A stretch of 64,000 bases of DNA from Blakeslea trispora (Eukaryota > Mucoromycota > Mucoromycetes > Mucorales > Choanephoraceae): the NCBI GenBank assembly GCA_025331445.1, contig JAIWNE010000136.1:16593-80592 (forward strand). The letters are read 5' to 3'. The notes beneath the pieces are model-generated. The model did no database searches, was not told the DNA's origin, and saw nothing but the letters and a program-made list of their open reading frames with translations. A program made the translations under genes and the position numbers. Shown piece by piece: positions 33,160 to 43,238 of this stretch; the stretch's first letter is position 1; each line of letters starts with the position of its first letter.

Positions 33160-33700
33160 AAATCTTAATGAACGTAATGAACGTAAGGAACGTAATGAAC
33201 ATAATGGCGTAAAGAACATAAAGAACGCAATGAACGCAATGAACGTAATGAACATAATGGCGTAATGAACATTACGAACTTAATGGTGTGATAGCGGAGA
33301 AAGTCAGTGCACAGGCTGTCAAAATGTGATGTACATAAAAAACTTAGTGAACGTAATGAACAAAATGAGCATAATGATACAATAATGAAGGCGGAGTATG
33401 TAAATCCAGAAAAAAAAACCCAAGTGCACACAAGAACTATAATGAACACAATGAACACAATGAACATAAGAACATAATGACGCAACACAGTAAGCAAATT
33501 TAACGAACATAAGTATGTTAATGAACACAATGATATCAATGAACATAATCATATCAATAAGCAGAACAATCTTAATGAACATAACATTTTTAATGAACAT
33601 AACATTTTTAATGAACATAACATTTTGAATGAACATAACATATCTATTGAGCATAACGTTTTCAATGAACATTGCATTTTTGATAAACAGAACGATCATA
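33160..33700. repeat. Degenerate AATGAACATAA tandem array in Tc1-A
   Basis: More than thirty imperfect units of 10-15 bases around TAATGAACATAA, with GGCGTAATGAACAT and TTTTTAATGAACAT variants. The same block is in Tc1-B at about 49980-50510. It lies between the two divergent genes, so it may act as a promoter or binding region. Open frames across it encode Met/Ile/Val or Cys/Ser/Leu low-complexity peptides and are not genes. Confidence 0.9.
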
Positions 33701-33749
33701 CTGAAGAGAGCAATTTTATAAAATCAAAAAGTTCTCATACAATGCAACA

Positions 33750-34184
33750 TGTGATATTTAGGTATGAAAATAGATAAAGGTTTTTTAGGAGAAAAAATAT
33801 AGTAAGTAGTTTGAGACTGTTTTACGTATGCCTTTATTATGAACAAAATAAATGAGAGTATTTATACCAATTGCTATCTACTATTGCTATTACGTCTTTG
33901 ACTTCCTTTAGTCTTTACTCTTTACTAAATCTGGATATTTAAGAGAACAATGTCATAGACTAGTTTGTGTCACCTTTAATGACATATTGACATTTTACTT
34001 TCTTTGGCAATATTTATTGCTTATCATCTTCTTTAGTCCAGATTCATAACACTTGCTTATGAAATCATTCTAGACTGACATAATGTTGATAGGATTACTT
34101 AATCCAATTATGATGTAGATCTTTATATACAAAAATAGACTTCAACTCTTAAGGAATTCATGTTCAGACAAGCCAAACACGACA
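33750..34184. mobile_element. Solo LTR inserted in Tc1-A
   Basis: A 435-bp sequence that starts TGTGATATTTAGG and ends AAACACGACA (TG...CA). It is flanked by the 5-bp duplication CAACA (33745-33749 and 34185-34189). Tc1-B lacks it and has a single CAACA at the same place (ATGCAACATAACGG), an empty-site allele. Length, TG...CA ends and 5-bp duplication fit a solo LTR of a Ty1/copia or Ty3/gypsy element. No internal retrotransposon genes are in the window. Confidence 0.85.
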
Positions 34185-34606
34185 CAACATAATGGACGCT
34201 ATCATACTGCTTCTACAACGAAAGAATAGTTGCAAGTGAAAGCAGAAGATGGACGTAATTTGTGTACCTGACATACTTGCGAAGCAAAAAAAAAATTAAA
34301 GAGCGCATCAAAAATTTAAATTCAGTGAGCGCGAAATGATGTTCTACAGGCTCGCGAAGACTTTAACAGGAAAATGGCAACACCTATTACTTCAACGGAG
34401 CACAGACGGTATGACAAAGAGGGAAAGCATTACGTATCGTCATAGTCATAAAATGTAATTGCTTTCAGGGACGTAAAGAATAGTAAAAAAAACTGCGCTG
34501 TCATTTACAGTAAGGTTTATAAGCCAACATTGCTTGTTTACGTATATAACACTGATCTACAAAATTTAATAATTTGCTGAAGCTTTTTTATACATTTATT
34601 ACACCA

Positions 34607-35092
34607 ATGATATTCTCTACTCTTGTCAAGAAAAACAAGAAGGCGCAAGAAGCAATCTCTACGCAAGAAGCAATTCCTTCGCAAGATTCAGCTATATCGG
34701 TTAAAACACCAACTGAATTTAGCTCGAATGAAAAAACGAATTACTACGAGTTGCCGCAATCAATCGTTCAACTGGATTCATCTTTTAACCAGAACTTGAG
34801 ACTAGAAGATAGTGCATCCACAGCGGAAAAGGCTTCTGAAACACAAGAAAAGTAAAAGTCTTCAAAAAGAAGAAGAAATTACACAGAGGAAGATACCCAT
34901 AACTGCCTCCACTTATACTTTGGTATGGGCTTGACAATGCGAGAGATTCATCACATAACAAGAATGTGCATAGGATCTATTCAACTACGTGTTAAGAAAC
35001 AGAGAAAGAAATACCCTGAAAGACGTAGAGACATCAAAGTTACAGATGAAATGATTGACAACTTAAAGCAGCTTTGCGTGATGCAAATCTAA
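34607..35092 (+). pseudogene. Tc1-A second gene: small HTH protein (one nonsense codon)
   Basis: ATG at 34607, stop at 35090-35092, 162 codons in one exon. The N-terminal half is polar with repeated QEAI units (STQEAIPSQDSAIS). The C-terminal half is basic with a likely helix-turn-helix (MGLTMREIHHITRMCIGSIQ) and RVKKQRKKYPERRRD. A TAA at 34853-34855 interrupts it where the Tc1-B copy reads TAT (Tyr). The gene is divergent to the transposase and lies near the right inverted repeat. Most Tc1 elements have only a transposase, so this is an extra protein. DNA binding is inferred from the HTH and the basic tail. Confidence 0.7.
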
Positions 35093-35593
35093 AAACAAAT
35101 AGCTTTACACTTTCAATAAAGCTTGCTTTTGTGAGCATTTTTACTTTACAATTTTAAGACTGATGTTTGAACGAATAGCAATTTATACGCGCAACTTAAC
35201 AGCTGAATTGCTGTATTCTAAAACCAAGTGCGTATAAACTAACTTGTGGAAATTCCTGCACATGTAAAGTGTCTTTGAAAACTGAACTGTAAAACGCTCA
35301 ACATTTTAACTCTTTTATTCACTACGTATGTAGACATCGATGCAAATATATTACCAAACACACTCTACTTATTCCGTACAATTTTAACTTCAAACGTATG
35401 ACCTACGAGCGCTTTCAAAAAAATTATTTAAGAGTGGTAAGTAGATTGTGTTGTTGCTTATGTAGAATTGCGTTGGAACATTTAGTTGTTAATGTATAAC
35501 CAAAAAACTTCTTGATCGCTATTTGAAAAACATATATAAAATATTTCAAAAACCAAATATACGTGCTTTAGATTACTTCTGATGGCGAAATTG
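35093..35593. other. Tc1-A 3' non-coding part
   Basis: AT-rich sequence with no gene, closely matched by 51481-51977 in Tc1-B. It connects the HTH gene to the right inverted repeat. Confidence 0.6.
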
Positions 35594-35779
35594 ATTTTTT
35601 GAGTTGTATTTTGAAATGTCTCTGCAAAGCATTTCTTTGAAGAGTGATATCTATTGCCCGATTCAAAGACCGCGAACTACAGTTCAATCAAAGCAATTTT
35701 TTTGGCAAAGGCCGCAAAGACAGTCTCAAAAGCCGTGATCCAAAATCTCAAAGGGCGCCAACTAAAAGGCAAAAACCAG
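35594..35779 (-). repeat. Right terminal inverted repeat of Tc1-A
   Basis: Inverted copy of 31121-31307, ending GGCAAAAACCAG followed by TA. Confidence 0.93.
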
Positions 35780-35781
35780 TA

Positions 35782-36006
35782 TTTATCTGTCACAATGTGT
35801 AGGAGATTGAATAATCTTTGTTTCTCAATTAATTGATCTCGACTGTTAGTATTTCGCTTAGTCGGTATTGGAGTAAACCGCTTACGGTTGCTCTTTGGCT
35901 TGAATCTACTAAGCTCCTCTTCGATATCACTACCAGCAGTTATGACGAGGCCGACAGTTCTGTCAACTTCGTCAGGAGAAGTGAGCTTATCGTACGTTGT
36001 CAAATA
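35782..36006 (-). pseudogene. KR-rich tail ORF fragment between Tc1-A and CACTA-5
   Basis: A minus-strand frame starting at the CACTA-5 terminus: YLTTYDKLTSPDEVDRTVGL, then EEELSRFKPKSNRKRFTPIP and TKRNTNSRDQLIEKQRL. With Tc1-A removed (one TA kept), the frame meets TAA immediately, so Tc1-A landed on the stop codon. The basic RFKP/KRFTPIP block resembles the other KRKFKP tails. Frame upstream of 36006 is CACTA sequence, so the true upstream exon is missing or displaced. Confidence 0.5.
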
Positions 36007-36089
36007 CACTACACCGAAGAGGTTGGCAAACGAACCATGATTTTTACGGAACACACGTCTGCTTCGTACGGAACCTACTTGGCACTCCC

Positions 36090-36235
36090 AATTCATTTGC
36101 CGTCGTGAAAACCTGGGTTCGAAACACATCTGTTTCACACGACGGCAAATGAATTTCGATTAATGCATTCGTTACCACGACGGCAAATGAACCACGGTTA
36201 CTGCCCCAATTTCCATGACGGCAAACAGATTACGA
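36090..36235. repeat. Subterminal ACGACGGCAAATGA repeats of CACTA-5
   Basis: Four copies: TCATTTGCCGTCGTG near 36093, CACGACGGCAAATGAA near 36137, CCACGACGGCAAATGAAC near 36175 and a degenerate CATGACGGCAAACAG near 36217. Both orientations occur beside the terminus. Confidence 0.85.
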
Positions 36236-36560
36236 GAACTGCCTCGCTTCCAACGTGTGTTCCGTATCCATTGGAGCGACCTAATTGGATTACATTCTTG
36301 AAATAGTTCTTTCAATTGGCTTCTTTTCGCAAATATACATTCGATATTTCGTTCTGATTGGGTTCATACTCGGTATTTTTATTAAAATAGATGATTGCAA
36401 TTGGATAGAATAGGCTTCTTTACGCAAATATACTTCTTTACAATTGGACTGTTTACAGCAAATATAGAGGATTAGAGGCTTAAAAAAGTGGCTTTTTATT
36501 ATAGAAAAAACTTTTTTGATTGAAAATAGTGACTTTTTTATGGGGGTAAATACTAGGGGG

Positions 36561-38640
36561 ATAGGATTAAAAACTAGGCAAAAACTAGGCAGAATGGCAG
36601 ACGAAACGTCAAGAAAAATAAGACAAAATGGTAGGCAGAATGGTAGGCAGAATGGCAGACTAGGTCACAGTGGTTCTATAAGCTTCTTTGCACTCCTTGC
36701 ACTTAAACGATAGAAAATCCCAGGGAGAATGGCTATTACAACAATGGAACAGTTAGTTATACTCTTAGTATAGAATAATATAGCTTACTTACATTAAAGA
36801 GACTTTAAGACGGTGTAGAAAGCAGCATACAATACCCAAGGGCAAAAGAAGCTTACAAACAGAAAGAAATCTATAGAGATTGAATGAGTTTTATATCAAA
36901 AGCGATAATAAATATATTTACTTACGTCTCAAAGGATCATAGCACCCAAATTTTTGACCGGGAACGGTAGCGGTACATACAGCAACTAAATCAGAGCGGT
37001 TAGAAAAGTTTTCAGTCATGTCCATGAACTTTACTCACCTTTGTACTGACATCGCCGAGAAAAGATTAAACAATCACGCGCAACGATTTTTTCTTCGATT
37101 TTAAACCCCATTTGTAAAAAAGAAGACTAAACCGCTTATGGGCAACAAACTGACAAAAATCATTACCATAAATGGACGACGCAACTGACAAGAAGTCGTT
37201 CCATATATGGATAGGAAAACTGCCACCCCCCATTCTTCTCTAGACCCCCCTTTTTCAAAATTGGTTGCATTTTTGGAATTCTCGATTATTGCAAATAAAT
37301 GTGGCTTATAAAAAATATCTTTTTATTTAAAAAAATATTGACCGCTGCCCCTGCCACTAGGCAGAACCACGTAATCGTTCCCACATCCCTGCTAGGCACT
37401 AGGAGATATGGCTACTATACAGGCAGCAGAAACGCTATATACAGAGCAATAGACATAGCCCCAAGCAGAGAAGCAGGATTAGAAGAAGCAAAGAACGACT
37501 AACAGAAAGAGTAGACCCACGTACAGTTCTCTAAATGAATAAGTGGTATGTTAGTTAACTTGATAAGTAAACGCGTATAGTAGAGGGAATAACTTACCTT
37601 CGCAAGAAAAAGACCTAGCCTATAGCTTACCTAGAACAAGTAAGAGAAGATAGTTAGTAACAGAACTAAAAGGCATCTTTTGTATAGAAATACTTTACCT
37701 CAAATCACTTCAGAACATAGCGTCAGCAAACATAACCATCAAACTTACCCTTGAAGGATTAAAAGTGAAAGAAAAAGAAAGTGAAAATAACAGCCAAAAG
37801 ACACAAAAAATCAGTTCAAAAATTGTGTCCGGTAGTCTAAATGAAATTACTTTGATTTTTTCTAAGTACTTTTTTTCCTTCAAAATTCACCTTACCCCCA
37901 CATACACTCCTCATTCTCCTCCAATCATTTTACATCAAAGCCTAGCTAACCCCCCAATTTTGTCGCACCCCCTCAATCACTCACCCCCTTTTGTGTTTTT
38001 GTAGAACTTGGGTGCCGCATCTGCGCAAAAAATATCTCCGTTTCTTTCTCAGATTTTTCGCAAGTTTTTCATTCTCAACAACCAATAATAAAAGCCTCTT
38101 TGACTTGTGTAATCTGTGGACTTTAATTTCTGCGATTTTCTTGTGTAATTTTCTGTTATTTTAGACTGAAATCTTAATCTAGCCAATAGCTAAGCTCTAT
38201 TTTGCTTTTTGACAAGCGATTTTACTATAAACGGGTGAAAAATCGTTTGGCGTGATGATAGAAATAGACCGCTAATTCTGAAAAAACGGTGAGTTAAATA
38301 TGAAATGATTTGCTTGTAAAGTCTTACCTTAAGCGATGTAATGATTTACATGAGTCCTCATAGAAAGCAAGACTTAATTGAATATTTATAATGAGTGAAA
38401 TGTCAATTGAGCTTAGAACTAGTACTTACAAATTTTATTTGATCATTTTATAAAAATATATTAGAAAAGAAAAAGAAAAACGAATAAAAAAATTTTTTTT
38501 TCAAATTATTTCTAAACAAGAAATGATGCCATAACAACGACCTTCCTTTTTTGTACATAAAACGAGCACAAAAAAGGGTTCTGTCAAAAATTGTTATAAA
38601 TAGGAGTTGACAGATAGACAACATGCCTTCCTCATCTTTA
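36561..38640. other. CACTA-5 interior, non-coding
   Basis: It carries inverted splice-like sites (CTTACA, CTTACG, CTTACC near 36788, 36922, 37598, 37745) corresponding to the series in other CACTA copies. C-rich runs occur at 37226-37252, and an A/C-rich segment at 37890-38000. No supported gene. Confidence 0.45.
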
Positions 38641-38651
38641 ATCATATCAAT

Positions 38652-38887
38652 ATGAACCAAATCCCTATTGTTGCCACTGCCTCCCCCGCTCTACCATCCG
38701 CCCCGTTGCCCGTTCTGCTGCCCGTCCTGTTGCTCGTCCTATTCCACATCCTGCTGTAATCACTGTCAAGGAACTCCAGGAAATAAAAGCTCGTCTAGCT
38801 GAATTGGAGGCCTTGAACCGTCCAGTTGCTTCTAGCACTGAACGTACTAGAAAAAAGTCCATCCATGGTAGAAACCCTGCCTTGCGC
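38652..38887 (+). pseudogene. First exon of a CACTA accessory gene (truncated copy)
   Basis: ATG at 38652 followed by MNQIPIVATAS, nearly the same start as the CACTA-1 accessory gene (MNQIPVVATAS). After a one-base frame change near 38683 it continues STIRPVARSAARPVARPIPH and a helical KELQEIKARLAELEAL, ending at a GTATGT donor after NPALR (CACTA-1 has NRALR before its donor). A short remnant of exon 2 may exist near 38920-38945. The gene is then lost at the edge of CACTA-5. Confidence 0.7.
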
Positions 38888-38969
38888 GTATGTTTAACAT
38901 TTAATAAGTTGTGTGGAAAGTTAAGGCTAAGAAAATCGCCTTTTTTGGTGTTTCAGTACCACCTTTAAG

Positions 38970-39019
38970 TTTACTCGACAAATATGAACGTTGTATACCT
39001 TCCATATATGTCGAGTAAA
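38970..39019. repeat. Hairpin with TTTACTCGACA arms
   Basis: TTTACTCGACAAATATG pairs with CATATATGTCGAGTAAA with one mismatch across a loop of about 16 bases. It lies just beyond the break in the CACTA-5 accessory gene. Confidence 0.75.
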
Positions 39020-39445
39020 TCTTTCAAATGGAAATAAAAATCATATGCGTCCATTGTAGAATAGCTAAAGTGATCAGATTTTATATTTCTATCAATCGTT
39101 TTTATGAATACCTTAAAAACTCCTTAAGATGTAAAATTTAACTAGTCCTCGATAGATAATATTCAGTTTATTAATGTTAGACATGTTGAAATTTTTAAAG
39201 AGTGAAATTGCTCAATCCAGATAAAAGATCTGATTGTTTGCTCATTTGCTTTTGCAAAAAAGAAAAAAATCTATGTGTAAGTCCCTCTTTTTGAGTCTCT
39301 TTTTTTTTTGTTCTAGAAATATCCTTAAATGTCATTAAATGTAAAGTCATAATTCAGGTAAAACTAGGGATGCTTTCATGAGAAAATCAAAAGCAGTGTA
39401 TGGTAATTTCCCTCATCTGATGTAAAAGAAAAAGAAAAAGAAAAA

Positions 39446-39476
39446 AGGGGGGTTGGGGGTCTCCCCCCCCCATTCC
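39446..39476. repeat. G-run and C-run segment
   Basis: A polypurine (AAAAAG) stretch leads into GGGGGGTTGGGGGTCT and then a run of C. It can form a short hairpin of G5-G6 with C runs. It is not within a gene. Confidence 0.7.
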
Positions 39477-41740
39477 CGAAAAATATTCAATACTTCTTTG
39501 AAGTAAGCCATTCTCATGATAAATGGGTTAGTCTTCTGGCCATTGTATTTAGAGCAAAAAAGAAGTAAAGATATTCACATTTTATCTTGCAATACATCTA
39601 TACACAGCAGCGTGAAGTACACAAGTCATGATATCAGATGAGTAATTCGCAATGTCGGCTCATTGTGAGAAAGCGAGTATACGAGTAAAGAGATCCTTTA
39701 ACAAGAATTTTAGGCAAACAGCATAGTCTTTCTCTACTTGAAGACTGCTTTGCTCTTACAAAAAATCCACAGTCAATGCGTGATTTAAATGCACTCGTAT
39801 TTAACTGTTTTTCTTACAAGTTCAAGCAAAACTAGCTGGCATTAGATATCAAAAAGAGTTTTTTAAACATATTAAGATGTTGTGCAGACAAAGTAAGTTG
39901 ACCAAGAAAAAATGTTTGATAAATCATGATGCTGTTGAAATAAAGATAAAGTAATGACACTCTTATTGCTAAGTCTAATTTTTTTGTTGGGAGATGAATA
40001 ATGTTAAAATCTTGAATTTCTAGCAGAGGGCTAATAGCCAGTGTGTTGTTAATATTTCGCATCATTTTTTTTCCTTCTACAATTCAGTTAGACACTGATA
40101 AAAATTATTCAATAAAAGTAATTATTAATAATTCTCAAGCTTATTTGCTACCTGATAATTTTTTCGATTGCTCTTGTTTTCTATACTCAATTCATTTACT
40201 TCTTTAGTTTGCTGACAAGTTCAATTTGTAGAGCAGAAGCGTCTGAGCAGTCGTTTGAGTTATCAAAAATTGTATGAAGAAAAACTGCTATATATTCATC
40301 GACTGTAAGTCTTTTATTGATATAAAAAGCAGCGTAATCCTTTACTAACAGGGTACTAGAACAGTAATCTAGAAGCTAGTTGTATGTGAATGTTTTACTT
40401 TATAATGTATAAAGCAAGAACAATAAACACAGCGCACTAATAATCTGTTTGATTCTCTCTTCTTTGATAATTTAGATGATATCAAATGCAATACAATCAA
40501 AATAAAATAAGTTTAGGGAATTAATTAGATCAAAGACAATACTTTATATATTCGAATTGATGTATTGCTTGAATTTCTCATACAAATAGTATTCTGACCA
40601 ATAGTGTACATCTTTTTGTGAAGTATAAAGTCTATTGTCAGTGATTATAAATTGGATCAGAGATGAATGGAGGAAGTTATATTAAAACAGATAACTCAAA
40701 CAGAACAGTTAGCTAACTGTACTTGAGGTTTTGTAACTGGTAAGCAATTAATACGATGTCAGTGATGACTTCAAATGAAAGCTCGTCCAATCTGAATGTT
40801 AAAAAAGAATAAGTCAAAGTTGAATTGGAGTCAATTTTGGATGTACAAAATTAATCAATCGATCTACACTGTACAAATACAACACATATTATGATCACTA
40901 TAATACATGTCATATTCCAAGCTTCTGTTTCTTTTGCTGATACTATTGGTATTCTCATTATCGTAGTCATATATAAAATGAGAATGAGAAAACCAAGTTA
41001 CAAGAAAAAAACTTTTATAGACCTAATATAAACCGCTTTAAGTTGCATCATTGATTTTAATGTAGAGTTTCTAATTTAATTTACACCAATTACATGCTCT
41101 GCTGATATGACACTCTTTAAAGGCTGTTTTGCTTGTTATTAAAAAAGTGAGTTTTATGGTATATTGAATTAGCAAAATGAATTTTTAAACTTTTTTTGAG
41201 TGAAGAAGAGAAACAAGTCTATCACATTATTACAGGCTATGCTTTACTATGTTCTATAAAATTAAAAGTAGTAAGCATTGTACTTTTCGTGTCCAAATAT
41301 CAATCGATTCAAAAGAGAAATGTTTCATTATTATACAAGCTTAGAACATGCACTAAAATCGTTTGCAAGCATTACTCCCAAAGCCATATCCTTTAATGGT
41401 CTTATCCTTATTTACTTACCTTACAAACGATGGTTTCACAAGTGTGTGATACACTGTTTGTTCTTCATATAAGTATGCAACAGCAAATTCTTTTCCACTT
41501 TTTGTTTAACTAATAGCGAAAACTAAAGCCTATATAAATACATCAGTTGAAAATACAAAAGTGCAGTCTATTGTTTCTACTTTTTTGGAATATGCTTTCC
41601 GCAAGCTGTCACTTGCAATGAGGACAATGATAAAGTCTACATTTTACTATACGAGGCTTGTTCAGCGTAAGATTTACTCTCTTAACAAGTCTTCAAATTT
41701 CGAATTTTGTGCATACATACTCAAGATTTTCTCAAACTAG

Positions 41741-43238
41741 AAAATATAGCAAAAAAGTTACATGTTCTGTTACTATGCTAGATAATGCACTCAAAGAATA
41801 TAACGCACGTTGGAGCATTGATACTTTTTTGGAGCAAAAAGAGGTCTTTATGCTCGCAGTAACAGGCACTATGCAACAACAGGAAATAGGAAGATCGTTT
41901 CTTGGAGCAGTAGTCGAGGAAAAGTTTCATTTAAATTGCTTCAGTCTTTGCATTATTCCATGTATTCCTTTAATACCCCAAAGTATAAAAAGCAAAGTTC
42001 ATTCGGATATATCACCAAATGATATTCAAGAAAGTGCAAAGGATGGTTATTATGTAGTTAATTTATCTTTGAAACAGCCATTTGGTCCTTCAGATTTTTA
42101 TGAAATGAATCAAGGTAGTGGCTTTTTGTTTTAACATAATATGACACCCGTATTTACATTACGATAAATATTCTTTTCTGTTTTAGACTTTGAAAATCCA
42201 AACAATAACGAAGACCTTCATTTTGAAGATGAAAATGATGAGCAGCGATTGCATGCTGATGATGATGAAATAACATCAGATGAATCCACTGAAGAAGAAA
42301 ACTCTGTATTAGAAGATAACCAGAGAGATTTTCCGCAAAATGCAGATATGTCCGACACTGAAGCTGCTATTTCTACCAGAAGCTCGCCTAGATTACAAGA
42401 GTTAAATAGTGTCTCTAGAAGTGGTCTATACATTGGCTCTGACAACGAATCACTAGCAGAAGAGCTTCGGTTTCTTTATGAGCCTGAAGCTCAAGAAATT
42501 GAGGACAATAGCAATTCGAGTATAGTAACAGATCGAATCAGTATAGTTAGTGCTTTGAAAGGCATTTCGATTCAAAGTGACTGTTCGTCTGTTAGCGCAT
42601 CATCTATGTCAGATACCCAAGAAAGTTTCGGTGAAGGGCCTAGCTTTTCACACCTTAGAAGTGTCTCTCCAATGCTTCAGTCAGAAGGAAATTCTCAACA
42701 AACCTTGGATAGACATATCGCTGACTCTCGTAGAGAAATCAAAATTTCTTCTTACTTTAAATCATCAACATCAAAGGATATAAATACTTTTGCAAATAAT
42801 AACCTTCCCAGTAAGTCTTTGTATAAAAAAAGTTAAGTGCCAATACTAACTAGTATCTATTTCTTTCATTTATGCTAAAATAATACTGATAAGATGAAGA
42901 ATCTTTGAGTAGCTCATTTCTCAGCAGATCTTCTTCAAAGAGAGGATCATCAAGCATCATAGATTTAGAAGATGAAAGGGAAAATGTAAATTTAAGCTTT
43001 TCTGTGCAACTTCGTCTAGACTAATCTTTGAAATTTGATTGCTTTATCTTTGTAGGACAAAAGAAAAAAACGCTCAACCAAAGTCAACAGAAAAGGTAAA
43101 GGAAAAGAGAAAGCATCTAACGTGCCAAGAGAGAATGACGAAAACAACTGGGACATCAACGGCAAAGGAAAAGGCAAGGCCAAAACAAGAGCAGCATATG
43201 GGTCACTGGAAAACTATGTTTTCAGTCTTGATGACTAA
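41741..43238 (+). CDS. Intact spliced gene of unknown function, acidic and Ser-rich with basic C-terminus
   Basis: Four exons join in phase: about 41741 (or ATG 41775)-42114, 42187-42810, 42894-42985 and 43056-43238 (stop TAA 43236-43238), with introns of 72, 83 and 70 bases. A further upstream exon ending at a GTAAGA donor near 41670 also joins in phase, but no clear ATG is seen there. The first part looks folded (ARWSIDTFLEQKEVFMLAV; YYVVNLSLKQPFGPSDFYEM). The middle is acidic and Ser-rich, probably disordered (DEITSDESTEEEN). The end is Lys/Gly-rich (KRKKRSTKVNRKGKGKEK), a likely nuclear-localisation or nucleic-acid-binding tail. No stop or frameshift breaks about 410 codons, unlike every transposon gene nearby. 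No family recognised; it could be a host gene or cargo. Confidence 0.65.

Larger units (their letters stand above)
31121..35779. mobile_element. Tc1-A: Tc1/mariner-type element with long inverted repeats and two genes
   Basis: Inverted repeats of about 187 bases (31121-31307 and 35594-35779) begin CTGGTTTTTGCC and are flanked by TA (31119-31120 and 35780-35781), the duplication of the Tc1/mariner superfamily. It encodes a DD34E transposase on the minus strand and, divergently, a small HTH protein on the plus strand. At 4.66 kb it is far larger than a typical 1.3-2.4 kb Tc1 element. Part of the excess is a tandem-repeat block and a solo LTR. It has inserted at the stop codon of a KR-rich tail ORF (35782-36006). 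Confidence 0.88.
36007..38945 (-). mobile_element. CACTA-5: truncated right part of a CACTA element, inverted
   Basis: It starts with CACTACACCGAAGAGG at 36007. The next 250 bases carry repeats of ACGACGGCAAATGA. The conserved right body follows inverted (about 36290-36560: TCTTTACGCAAATATACTTC, GAGGATTAGAGGC, GGGGGTAAATACTAGGGG), then splice-like sites and the first exon of the accessory gene at 38652-38887. Similarity to the family stops near 38945. The rest of the accessory gene, any transposase and the left terminus are not found, so no target duplication can be checked. Confidence 0.7.
38946..41740. other. Plain AT-rich region without recognisable genes
   Basis: Nothing coding is supported in about 2.8 kb. 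It contains a hairpin at 38970-39019, a G-run/C-run segment at about 39446-39476, and runs of (AAAAAG). Short open frames are low in complexity and have no conserved counterpart in the window. It could be genuine host intergenic DNA upstream of the gene at 41741. Confidence 0.5.

Noticed and set aside
33319..33699. Long open frames across the AATGAACATAA array on the minus strand (Met/Ile/Val-rich, and Cys/Ser/Leu-rich in another frame)
   Set aside because: They are translations of a short tandem repeat lacking stops, and more than one frame is open at once.
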